DNA of 64,000 nt from CAYPPG01 sp964412555 (lineage in GTDB: Bacteria; Hinthialibacterota; Hinthialibacteria; Hinthialibacterales; Hinthialibacteraceae), in assembly GCA_964412555.1 (NCBI GenBank), contig CAYPPG010000002.1:1-64000 (forward strand), given 5' to 3'. The notes beneath the pieces are model-generated. The model saw only the letters and a program-made list of their open reading frames with translations, was not told the DNA's origin and did no database searches. This document shows, piece by piece, positions 44,413 through 52,679 of this stretch. Each line of letters opens with the position of its first letter. Position 1 is the stretch's first letter. The position numbers were made by a program, and so were the translations under genes.

Positions 44413-45300
44413 TTAACTATAAAGGGTACCTGTATTCACAACTGGGTGAGCCGGTTCTTCGCCACAGAGCACAACCAAAAGGTTACTGACCATGGTGGCT
44501 TTGCGTTCTTCGTCCAACTCGACAACATGCTTAGCGCTTAATTCATCCAATGCCATTTCCACCATGCTGACGGCGCCTTCCACGATCTTTTTACGGGCTG
44601 CAATAATGGCTTCCGCTTGCTGGCGGCGCAGCATAGCGCCTGCGATTTCCGGTGCATAGGCGAGATGGCTGATCCGCGCTTCCTGTACTTCCACCCCGGC
44701 GCGCCCTAATCGTTCCTGCAATTCGATCTGCAATTTTTCATTGACCTCTTCCTTGCTTTGGCGGAGGGAGATATCCCCATCGTCATCGGAAGCGTCATAG
44801 GGATAAAAACCCGCCAGGTGCCTTATCGCGGCTTCGCTTTGCGTATCGACGTATTCTTCGTAATCATCCACATCGAACAGGGCTTGCGCGGTATTGTTGA
44901 CTCTCCAGACAACAACGGCAGCGATTTCTATAGGATTACCGTTCTTGTCATTGACTTTCAACCTTTCACCGTTCAAATTCCTTGCCCGTAAAGAAATTTT
45001 GTTGACCGATGTCAAAGGATTTCGCCACCAAAAACCGTTTTCCTTGACCGTACCTTGATAATTCCCAAACAGCACCAATGCCCCAGCCTGATTGGGTTGA
45101 AGAATGAATAAACCAACACTGATGATGATCCCCACAATGAAACATATCCCCATACAAACGAACATCCAAAGTGGATTTTCTCCACTATTCGCGATGAGGA
45201 TTCCCTTCACCAAGAAATAAATAGCCAATCCATAGATGATTACATTAATCGCCAACATGAACCATCCATTTTTTGCCCTGCAAGTGATTTCATCCGACAT
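44413..45300 (-). CDS. SPFH/band 7 membrane protein
   Basis: 295 residues. Two N-terminal membrane helices (about 12-35 and 45-68) precede an SPFH domain (about 70-230): GALVLFGNYQGTVKENGFWWRNP, split as family motif, IEIAAVVVWRVNNTAQALFDV and LGRAGVEVQEARISHL. A C-terminal helical tail follows. SPFH proteins build membrane microdomains and assemblies and are often induced by envelope stress. Start preceded by AGAAAGGAT. First gene of the SPFH-RHH-CPBP operon, driven by a sigma-W-like promoter. Confidence 0.93.
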   Translation of the reverse strand: MSDEITCRAKNGWFMLAINVIIYGLAIYFLVKGILIANSGENPLWMFVCMGICFIVGIIISVGLFILQPNQAGALVLFGNYQGTVKENGFWWRNPLTSVNKISLRARNLNGERLKVNDKNGNPIEIAAVVVWRVNNTAQALFDVDDYEEYVDTQSEAAIRHLAGFYPYDASDDDGDISLRQSKEEVNEKLQIELQERLGRAGVEVQEARISHLAYAPEIAGAMLRRQQAEAIIAARKKIVEGAVSMVEMALDELSAKHVVELDEERKATMVSNLLVVLCGEEPAHPVVNTGTLYS

Positions 45301-45359
45301 GTTCGTAATCCTTTCTGATTGTGTTATCGTTACAATACTAATATGATATCACTTTTATA

Positions 45360-45385
45360 TACGAATGGTAAGAAGAAAAGTTTCA
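45360..45385 (-). promoter_or_regulatory. sigma-W-like ECF promoter of the SPFH operon
   Basis: On the minus strand: TGAAAC (45385-45380), exactly 16 bases, CGTA (45363-45360). This is the Bacillus sigma-W consensus TGAAAC-N16-CGTA without a mismatch. The start would lie near 45352, about 50 bases before the SPFH gene. In Bacillus, SPFH genes are known sigma-W targets. Confidence 0.75.
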
Positions 45386-45490
45386 ATTTTTTTCACATTT
45401 ATTATGCGATTTCATAACAAATGAGTTTTTCCACTCTACTGGAAGGCTTACACTAGTATCTTGGCGATAGGAATGAAGGAGATAGGCGGA

Positions 45491-46846
45491 TTGAAACTAT
45501 TTAAAAATCTCTCTCACTTTCAGCAAATCATTATGTTCATGGTCGGATTCGGTATTCTCTTTCTAGCCTACAGCGATGCAGTCCGGCGGCAGTGGGATTT
45601 CGCCGTGTATTATTTGGCCGCCAAAGGAGTGTGGGAAGAAATCAACATCTATAACTCGGATCAAATGATGGCTTATGCGGATACAATCGATGGAGTCGGC
45701 TATGCCGGCCTTCCGTTTTTGTATCCTCCTTTGGTTGCACGTCTATTATTTCCATTCGGTTGGTTGGATTATTTTAACGCTGCGTTTATGTGGATGGTTT
45801 TGAAATGCTTGGCCTTGGAATTTTCGATTTTCATGATTTTAAAATTGATTCGCTTAAATAGAAGTGTGATTTCATTGACTTTAGTACATCTAGGAGCGAT
45901 TTTTTTTCAACCGATTGGATTGGATTTCAATTCGGGAAATGTTGCGATTTTTGAATTGACTTTTCTATTGTCCTTTTTCTATTTCTGGCGTGAAAAGCAG
46001 TATTTTATATCCGGTATATCGATTCTTTTGTCTTCTTTAATGAAAATCTATCCAATTTTGCTTGTGCTTTATCCCCTTCATTTGCGAGATCGGCGATTTC
46101 TCTGGGCTTTAAGCATTTCAGTACTTTCGGTAGCCAGCCTACAACTTCTTGATTTTCAGGACCTTCAACGTTATCTCGTTTTTTTTCGAAGCCCTTTTTT
46201 GAAGTTGATGTGGGATGAGCAAGTGCAAAGTTTTTACAACTGTTCGTATATGACTGTAATACTTCGAAACTTTTCTGCCACATATTTTGCTATACCTCTT
46301 TATGAATCCCCCATCTTGGTTTCATTGTTGATTCCCATGTTTCCAATACTCATTTTTGCAACCATGGCTTTTGTCATATGGATGCGTCAAAAAGATATGA
46401 ATTTCAAACCTTTGAATCCTGGTATCATCTCGTTTCTTCTTTGTGGAGTTTTGTTACTCACGCCTAGATTGGCTGGTTATACATTGGCTTGGACGTTCTT
46501 TTCGGTGGTTTTTCTTGTTTGTCATTCGTTGAAAAAAACGTTATATCTTCCTTTAATTATTGCACTTATAGGGATCGTGTTATTTCAACTGTACCTCCCT
46601 CCTCAACATATTCCGTCTGGGGTAATGCAACTTCTGGTCGATAAGGAATTCTTTGCATTGTTGTGTTTGTTCATCGCGAATGTGATTGTTGTTTTACGTG
46701 ATAAACAATCGAATGAGGATTTTTATTGCCATGAAGGTGATTATTCACAGCCGGGCAGTCAAGTTTGCTTTTATACTGCCGATAACAATACTAACGTAGA
46801 AAGTGAAATCAAAAAACCGGTAACTGACTGTAAAAAAATGTGGTAA
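45491..46846 (+). CDS. GT87-like membrane glycosyltransferase
   Basis: 451 residues, about ten to eleven membrane helices. A first-loop Asp in RRQWDFAVYYLAAKGVWE and PFLYPPLVARLLFP match the DUF2029/GT87 family of polyprenol-phosphate-mannose-dependent mannosyltransferases. The start is judged to be TTG at 45491: AAGGAG lies 9 bases upstream, whereas the earlier TTG (45461) and ATG (45473) have no properly spaced site. The last 40 residues are polar and cytoplasmic-looking. Acceptor unknown; monocistronic. Confidence 0.78.
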   Translation: MKLFKNLSHFQQIIMFMVGFGILFLAYSDAVRRQWDFAVYYLAAKGVWEEINIYNSDQMMAYADTIDGVGYAGLPFLYPPLVARLLFPFGWLDYFNAAFMWMVLKCLALEFSIFMILKLIRLNRSVISLTLVHLGAIFFQPIGLDFNSGNVAIFELTFLLSFFYFWREKQYFISGISILLSSLMKIYPILLVLYPLHLRDRRFLWALSISVLSVASLQLLDFQDLQRYLVFFRSPFLKLMWDEQVQSFYNCSYMTVILRNFSATYFAIPLYESPILVSLLIPMFPILIFATMAFVIWMRQKDMNFKPLNPGIISFLLCGVLLLTPRLAGYTLAWTFFSVVFLVCHSLKKTLYLPLIIALIGIVLFQLYLPPQHIPSGVMQLLVDKEFFALLCLFIANVIVVLRDKQSNEDFYCHEGDYSQPGSQVCFYTADNNTNVESEIKKPVTDCKKMW

Positions 46847-46937
46847 TCTCAATAGATATTGTCGCTCTTTGAATTGTATCTTATTCATGACCGTTAGAAA
46901 GCGGTGGAAACGGTTATATGAATTAGAAAAAAACCAT

Positions 46938-46964
46938 TCAAGTTTATTCAAGTGGTGACGATAA
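46938..46964 (+). promoter_or_regulatory. sigma-28 promoter of flgM
   Basis: TCAAGTTT, 11 bases, GACGATAA. The flagellar sigma-28 consensus is TAAAGTTT-N11-GCCGATAA, so each box has one mismatch and the spacing is exact. The start would lie near 46971, about 105 bases before flgM. Confidence 0.75.
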
Positions 46965-47076
46965 TAGAGGATAATGGAAGTGGTATCGACAGACACTTTA
47001 AGCGGTGTTACTGTAATGATATATGAAGAGGGCGTGATGGGGTTGCTGCAAAGGAGCGGCATAGAAGGAGTGAATC

Positions 47077-47388
47077 ATGGTTGATATAGTTGGAATTAAC
47101 AACACAACGCAGCAAACAAATCGAATTTCAGACCGCTCGACCTCCAAAAGTACGAGTACGAAGAGTAAAGAGTCTTCTTCCACTCCATCTGCCGGTGATC
47201 GAATCGAAATTTCGGCCGGTGCAAAAGAGGCCCAGGTGGTGAAAAAATTGGTAGCCGCCGCACAAGCGGAACCGGATGTTCGTCCGGAAGCGGTCGCGGC
47301 AGCAAAAGAACGTTTACAAAACGGTGAATATGACGGAGTGGATGTATCCCGCCAAACAGCAAAGAAAATTCTCGGAATCCTTGAATAA
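47077..47388 (+). CDS. flgM: anti-sigma-28 factor FlgM
   Basis: 103 residues. A disordered Ser/Thr-rich N-terminal half is followed by the FlgM core: DRIEISAGAKEAQVV and VRPEAVAAAKERLQNGEYDGVDVSR, AKKILGIL. FlgM binds sigma-28 (FliA) and is exported through the finished flagellar hook, releasing late-gene transcription. The upstream sigma-28 promoter fits the known feedback. No other flagellar gene is in the window, so the flagellar regulon must lie elsewhere. Ribosome site AAGGAG. Confidence 0.93.
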   Translation: MVDIVGINNTTQQTNRISDRSTSKSTSTKSKESSSTPSAGDRIEISAGAKEAQVVKKLVAAAQAEPDVRPEAVAAAKERLQNGEYDGVDVSRQTAKKILGILE

Positions 47389-47411
47389 ACAGACGTCATT
47401 TTCATTTACGA

Positions 47412-47450
47412 ACCCTCCCGATGCGAGTCAACGGGAGGGTTTGTTTTTTT
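47412..47450 (+). terminator. rho-independent terminator of flgM
   Basis: ACCCTCCCG (47412-47420) pairs with CGGGAGGGT (47432-47440) around an 11-base loop, followed by TTGTTTTTTT. Nine base pairs, strong. Confidence 0.92.
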
Positions 47451-47511
47451 AGGGGAAAATTCCGTATGATTGACTGGAATTGCTCACACATCCTGGCTTA
47501 AGGAGTTTCTT

Positions 47512-48387
47512 ATGAAATTATCTTCCTGTTTAACAATCTTGATTTTCTCCATGTGCATTATTCTCTGCTCTTCTTGGAATCTTGGGGCCAAGGAAAATGA
47601 TATCAGAATCATTTTTCGCGGCGACGATATCGGTTCATCCCATGCGGCGAATGTGGGGTGTATTGAATCGTTCAATAATGGCATCATGCGAAGTGTGGAA
47701 ATTATGGTTCCATGCCCTTGGTTCCGGGAAGCGGTGCATATGTTGCGGGAAACACCCGGATTGGATGTCGGTGTGCATCTTACGCTTACAAGTGAATGGG
47801 AATTTTGCAAATGGGGACCAATTACTCTTTCTCCCACACTTGTTGACAAACAGGGAAAATTTTTCCCGATGACCAGCCAACGCAACGATTTTCCACCGAA
47901 CACCGGTTTCTTGCAATGCGGCTTTGCCATCGAAGAAGTTGAGAAAGAACTACGGGCGCAAATCGAACTGGCCAAGAAAGAAATTGCGAATGTTTCCCAC
48001 CTTTCCGCTCATATGGGGACAGCTACATGTACGCCGGCTTTACGGGAACTCGTAAAAAAACTGGCAAAGGAATATGATGTTTGCTATGAATTACCGGTTC
48101 AGACCAAACGATTCCGAGCGTGGGACAAACCGTCTACACCTCAAGAAAAAGTCGAAAGTATGGTCGAGGCTCTCGAGACAATCGAACCGGGTTTGTATCT
48201 GTTTGTAGAGCATCCCGGGAAATATACACCGGAAATGCGTTCTCTCGGACATAAAGGGTATTGGGATGTAGCGATTGACCGTGAAGGGGTAACCCAGGCT
48301 TTCACCAGCTCGAAGGTCAAAGAGGTTATTCACAAACGGGGAATCCAATTACTCAGTTATGCCGATGTCATCGAGGAATATCAATAA
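47512..48387 (+). CDS. secreted YdjC/ChbG-family carbohydrate deacetylase
   Basis: 291 residues from an ATG with AAGGAG 6 bases upstream. Signal peptide (LTILIFSMCIILCSSWNLGA), then the YdjC fold: FRGDDIGSSHAAN with the metal-binding aspartates, DVGVHLTLTSEW (His), and LSAHMGTATC (His). ChbG removes acetyl groups from chito-oligosaccharides; secreted relatives act on other N-acetyl sugars. Export and the surrounding sugar genes suggest work on glycans in the periplasm. Extra start codons upstream are not needed. Confidence 0.85.
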   Translation: MKLSSCLTILIFSMCIILCSSWNLGAKENDIRIIFRGDDIGSSHAANVGCIESFNNGIMRSVEIMVPCPWFREAVHMLRETPGLDVGVHLTLTSEWEFCKWGPITLSPTLVDKQGKFFPMTSQRNDFPPNTGFLQCGFAIEEVEKELRAQIELAKKEIANVSHLSAHMGTATCTPALRELVKKLAKEYDVCYELPVQTKRFRAWDKPSTPQEKVESMVEALETIEPGLYLFVEHPGKYTPEMRSLGHKGYWDVAIDREGVTQAFTSSKVKEVIHKRGIQLLSYADVIEEYQ

Positions 48388-48436
48388 AATCTCATTTCTT
48401 TTTTCAACAGCTTATTTATTGCGAAAGATGGTGAGA

Positions 48437-49123
48437 TCAATCGTCTTCCATCTTTTTTTCCAATCGCTTTCTTTCTCGGGAAGATTCTGCTGAGTGCGCT
48501 CTTGTATGGACTTTTTTGGCGCCTGTTCGCCTGGCCGTTACCATACCTTCCTTTTCACTGCGTTTTTGGACAGTAGAGGTATTGATGTTATCGAATAAAG
48601 TAGATTCACCTAAATCCAACTCTTCGACTTGTTTGACGGGAATTTTATCGTATGGGACGGAATCTAATTCGCCCAGTAGACATTGCAAGGCGGCTTTCAG
48701 CATTTCTACTGCCTTTTCGACACTGTGGGGATCGTTTAATTGTGTCGATTCAAATATGTTTTTACAGGTTTCTCCCACTTGAGTCGGCAGATCGACTCGC
48801 ATCAAATTGTCTACGTAAAGATAGCCGCGGTCCATACACCAAAATATCATCTCTTTTTTCATCAACACGAGTCCCAGCCACTCGAAATCATTGACAAGTT
48901 TACTGATGGGAACGCTGTTTTGCACTTCATGAAGGTACATGTATACCCGAAGCAAAGCCTTGTAAAAACGGTTTTCACAGGGTTCATTCATTTTTTTCGG
49001 AGTATCACTGTGATAAATCGGGAAAGCTTTTAAGGTTTCGTCGTATTCCGCACTAAAATCTCTTCCACAAACCGCACAGCGAGTATGTTTTTTCTGTTTT
49101 TTCTTCCAACCTGTCTTCTGCAT
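48437..49123 (-). CDS. hypothetical protein with a zinc-finger-like CxxC
   Basis: 228 residues from the ATG at 49123; the longer frame covers the neighbour's tail and lacks support. An N-terminal basic stretch and CAVCGRDF (only one CxxC pair) are followed by a helical body and a basic, serine-rich C-terminal tail (ARRTGAKKVHTRAHSAESSRERKRLEKK split). Soluble, no membrane segment. Not recognised. The basic tail could bind nucleic acid, which is inference. Confidence 0.55.
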   Translation of the reverse strand: MQKTGWKKKQKKHTRCAVCGRDFSAEYDETLKAFPIYHSDTPKKMNEPCENRFYKALLRVYMYLHEVQNSVPISKLVNDFEWLGLVLMKKEMIFWCMDRGYLYVDNLMRVDLPTQVGETCKNIFESTQLNDPHSVEKAVEMLKAALQCLLGELDSVPYDKIPVKQVEELDLGESTLFDNINTSTVQKRSEKEGMVTARRTGAKKVHTRAHSAESSRERKRLEKKMEDD

Positions 49124-49158
49124 TATGACTGATTCACTCCCCACTTGTGTTCCTTCTT

Positions 49159-50142
49159 TTATGTTGTCGGAAGACCGAACATGGGATCCCATGCCTGTGC
49201 CAATTCTTTCCCTTTTGCTGCGATGGGGGTACGTTCTTCTTCGGATAAGGATTTGTATGTTTGAATGGTTTTTGCGATCATTTCTATTTCTTCTACGCTT
49301 CTTGCTCCAATATTCAAGGTGCTTACTCCAGGGATGCCTAATGAGTATCGAATCGTATCGGAGAAATACTCTTTTGCCAATCGTCCGGTACCCTCGCGCC
49401 AAGGTCTGGCGCCGCCCAGCACTTTCATGGCTACAATTCCTTTGTTTTGTTCGTGGGCTGGTGCGACGACTTTCTTTTCAAAATTATATTGATAGCGTTC
49501 CACGAAATTCAGTGCCAATAACAATACCTCGACGTCCTCAATTTCCATAAACACCTTGAAGCGGGAAGGGTAAAGATGTCCGGAAGCTCCGATATAGCGT
49601 ATCAATCCTTGTTTTTTGGCTTCTCGTAATGCGCCGAGAGTACCTTTTGAACTCAATGTTTCTTCAATGCTGGGAAATCGGGATTCCACACCGAAATTGT
49701 GGATATAGACAAGATCGATGGTCTCCGTTTGTAAGCGGTTTAAACTTTTTTCAAGTAATTTCCAGCAACCTTCATATGTTTTTTCTTCTGTTTTCGTTGC
49801 GAGAAACACTTTATCACGATGGGATTTCAATATTTCGCCTAAAAATTCTTCCGATTCGTCATAATTCGGGGCGGTATCAATCGATGTGACACCGATTGAT
49901 AAAGCGCTCTCCACAATGTCTCCCGCTTTCTCGATATTCATGATTGATTTTCGTAGATGGCCTGTACCCAGCGTGAAAAGGGAGATTTGTTTACCGGTTT
50001 TTCCCAGCGTTCGAACGGGCATTTTGCTTGTCTTATCAGCGGCATGGATGATTGAATCGGATAAAAATCCTGCTGTGAGCACTGAACCGGTTGTTTTTAA
50101 TATATCGCGTCGAGAGAGGTTCGATCGATTTTTGTTGGGCAT
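49159..50142 (-). CDS. Tat-exported aldo/keto reductase
   Basis: 327 residues. Twin-arginine signal (NLSRRDILKTTGSVLTAGF). Aldo/keto reductase TIM barrel with the catalytic tetrad: Asp and Tyr in IDTAPNYDESEEF, Lys in VFLATKTEEKT and His in LVYIHNFG. C-terminal GVSTLNIGARSVEEI fits the NADPH-binding loop of the family. Exported members are common in PVC-type genomes and may carry cofactor through Tat. Likely part of oxidoreductive sugar processing with the neighbouring dehydratase and isomerase genes. Substrate unknown. Confidence 0.87.
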   Translation of the reverse strand: MPNKNRSNLSRRDILKTTGSVLTAGFLSDSIIHAADKTSKMPVRTLGKTGKQISLFTLGTGHLRKSIMNIEKAGDIVESALSIGVTSIDTAPNYDESEEFLGEILKSHRDKVFLATKTEEKTYEGCWKLLEKSLNRLQTETIDLVYIHNFGVESRFPSIEETLSSKGTLGALREAKKQGLIRYIGASGHLYPSRFKVFMEIEDVEVLLLALNFVERYQYNFEKKVVAPAHEQNKGIVAMKVLGGARPWREGTGRLAKEYFSDTIRYSLGIPGVSTLNIGARSVEEIEMIAKTIQTYKSLSEEERTPIAAKGKELAQAWDPMFGLPTT

Positions 50143-50225
50143 CTGTTTTCCTTTCCAAATATATGTGTATCAATATTTGAGAAATTGCTGTAATAGTATA
50201 TTGCATGAGTCGGCGCATTGTCATG

Positions 50226-50256
50226 TTCCGATTGAACAAATGTAGTCCAATCGGAA
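50226..50256. promoter_or_regulatory. inverted repeat between reductase and dehydratase genes
   Basis: TTCCGATTG-N13-CAATCGGAA, a perfect 9-base inverted repeat in the divergent spacer. It suits a dimeric regulator (centre-to-centre two helical turns) and lies about 90 bases upstream of a TATAAT-like box at about 50333-50338. No regulator gene is adjacent. Confidence 0.4.
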
Positions 50257-50500
50257 TATTAAAGATTTTACCATAAATTCACAGAAAAAGAAAATGATGA
50301 TTCGACTATTTTCTTGAGAAATAGGGAAAGTGTATTCAGCCTTATAATCCGGTAGATTTTTTGGTAGGGTATATTCGTTTTGCCCCGTTGTTTTTGGGGT
50401 GGGAATTCAAATGCATGTTTCCACGGCAGGTATGGCATCTACTCGGGATATTCTGTGTTCCTATCGTCCTGATGGATCAATATCATTCAAGGAAAAGATG

Positions 50501-52651
50501 ATGAAAAAGCGAAAAACCACAAAGACATTGAGAATTGAAGCAGGCCGAAATCCTTATCAAGAACAGGTGCAGGGGGAGGCCAATGAGTGCATCTGTGTGG
50601 CAATGACATTGGATCGCGCACGAAAAGAACGTTGGCTCGCAAAGGAATCCTCGCTGGATGAGATTTTCGACCGTTTGGAGTGCAATGCGCCTCGAATCGC
50701 GGTCATCACCGGTTCACCCGATCAGCCGGCGCATGTCATGGATCACGAAACGACCTTGAAGGCGGTTGCTTCGATCTGGGAGCGTGGCGGAGTTCCCTTT
50801 GTATTCGGGATTCCGGTCATGTGCGACGGCACTGCGCAGAGCAATCACGGAATGTGTTACTCTCTTCATTCACGCAATCTTGCAAGCGCATCAGTGGTCA
50901 ATCAGATGGACAGCCATACCTATCACGGTGCATTTGTGATCCAGGGATGTGACAAAACACCTTTTGGAATTTTAAGCGGCTTGGCCTCTCTCGATGTTTC
51001 CCGCCGTGCCAGGAGAGAAGCGCCTGTGTTTGCTACCTTTGCTCCGGCTCATGTTCTGCGGGGTGGAACGATTCCGGATGATCTGAAGGCGGAGTTGAAT
51101 GAATTGGCCGGTAAAGCCGATCGGATGGGGTATCCGGAAATCGGCAATGATCTACGGGATACGATGCGCTATATTCTTCAATGTTCTTCCAATCAAGCGT
51201 TTCAAGGTGTATTTCATCGCGCAATCCAGGCGGGGATTTTGTCTCCGGCTCAGCATAAGGATTTTGAGAAACGCTTGGCTGTGAATACTTGTCACCGTAA
51301 AGGGGGGGTATGCGCATTTAACGGAACGGGAAACAGCAGCCGTCATTTGATGTGCGCCTTGGGTATGGTTCATCCACGGCTCGAGTACCTCACCGAACCA
51401 CCGAGTTTCGAAGCCATCGATGAAGCGGTTGCTGCCATGTTATCCGTGTGCAATGATCCTAACTATAGTGTTTCCAATATAATCATTCAAAATATCGAAA
51501 ATGCCGTGCGAGTTCACAGCACGATGGGTGGTTCGACGAATTTCATGATGCATTTGATCGCATCCATGATTTACGCCGGAAAACGATTCAGTATTCGCGA
51601 CTACGAGAAAATTCGCCAGAAAACCCCGATACCGGATCTCTTCAATTATAGCTTGACCGAAGGACGGGATATTTTTGCGTTTGCTCAGCAATGCTGCGAT
51701 GGCTTGATCGCCGGGATCGAAACGGTTTTCCATGAATTGAAACGAAATAAAGTTCCCGTTATCGGGAATGCGCCGACCATGTCCGGAAAAACTTGGGATC
51801 AGCGCATGAAGTCGATGAAGAATCTTTCTGCCGATCGTGTGAAGGAGAATCCCATTGTGCTTTCCAAACCACGCCGCCCTATCAGCGGAGTGGATGTCCT
51901 CAGTGGAAACTTTTTCGATTCCGCTGTCGTCAAGATCAGCGGAATGCCTGAAAAACAGGTGGATGAATTCGATGAAAAGATCGCCTTAGTTTATTACTGT
52001 GAAAACGAAGACGACGCGATCGAGAATCTATTGAACGTAAATTTTCTGGATGAATTTTTGAAAAAATCAAAAGTGACCAAGGATACCTTATTGCAAATCT
52101 ATAGAAGAAACACTGGGAAACACAAAGACGAAATTGGACAGTCTCAAAACCGCAATGCTTTGTTTCAACGGCTTATCGATGACAATGTGCTACGGATTGC
52201 CTTCGTGATCGCCGGTGTGGGGCCGGAAGTGTACGGCATGCCGGAAATGTTTACGCCGATGCAGCATATCAATTCGAATACAATTTTAAGGAAAGTTGCA
52301 TCGATCATCAGCGATGGCCGGTATTCAGGTGTAAGCTACGGCGCAGCTGTCGGACATGTGACTCCGGAAGCCTACAAACAAGGCGGGATTCTGTATTTGG
52401 TAACCGGAGATTTGCTGCAACTGCGGCTGCGAAAGCGAAAGATTAATTTGCTCGATCCTACGGCGTTTCGCGAAGGGAAAATACAATTGTTCAAAGGTAA
52501 ATTGGAATCGCAGCGGACGCAAATCGGGGCGGAACGTCTGAAGCGGATGGAAAAACGGCGCCAAACCATCGATCCGACCAATCGTATTAGTAATGTCACC
52601 GATGCCGCTCACGGCGTGATTCCCCTGGACGTATGGGAACGTGCGAAGTAA
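50501..52651 (+). CDS. IlvD/Edd-family dehydratase, long divergent form
   Basis: 716 residues from the ATG with AAGGA 7 bases upstream; frames to 50399 are open but less typical. Family motifs: FGIPVMCDG, IQGCDKTPFGIL with an iron-sulfur Cys, NTCHRKGGVCAFNGTGNS, TMGGSTN, and SDGRYSGVSYGAAVGHVTPEA near the end. These enzymes dehydrate sugar acids or dihydroxy acids using an Fe-S cluster. The length exceeds the usual 560-600 residues, with inserts in the middle and a C-terminal basic tail. Neighbours favour a sugar-acid substrate over branched-chain amino acids. Confidence 0.82.
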   Translation: MKKRKTTKTLRIEAGRNPYQEQVQGEANECICVAMTLDRARKERWLAKESSLDEIFDRLECNAPRIAVITGSPDQPAHVMDHETTLKAVASIWERGGVPFVFGIPVMCDGTAQSNHGMCYSLHSRNLASASVVNQMDSHTYHGAFVIQGCDKTPFGILSGLASLDVSRRARREAPVFATFAPAHVLRGGTIPDDLKAELNELAGKADRMGYPEIGNDLRDTMRYILQCSSNQAFQGVFHRAIQAGILSPAQHKDFEKRLAVNTCHRKGGVCAFNGTGNSSRHLMCALGMVHPRLEYLTEPPSFEAIDEAVAAMLSVCNDPNYSVSNIIIQNIENAVRVHSTMGGSTNFMMHLIASMIYAGKRFSIRDYEKIRQKTPIPDLFNYSLTEGRDIFAFAQQCCDGLIAGIETVFHELKRNKVPVIGNAPTMSGKTWDQRMKSMKNLSADRVKENPIVLSKPRRPISGVDVLSGNFFDSAVVKISGMPEKQVDEFDEKIALVYYCENEDDAIENLLNVNFLDEFLKKSKVTKDTLLQIYRRNTGKHKDEIGQSQNRNALFQRLIDDNVLRIAFVIAGVGPEVYGMPEMFTPMQHINSNTILRKVASIISDGRYSGVSYGAAVGHVTPEAYKQGGILYLVTGDLLQLRLRKRKINLLDPTAFREGKIQLFKGKLESQRTQIGAERLKRMEKRRQTIDPTNRISNVTDAAHGVIPLDVWERAK

Positions 52652-52679
52652 GTCTATTTGCGAGAGAGGATTCATTATT

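Noticed and set aside
47028..47050. Possible sigma-54 site (GGGCGTG...TTGCTGC) before flgM
   Set aside because: The GG and GC dinucleotides are not ten bases apart; the sigma-28 site fits better.
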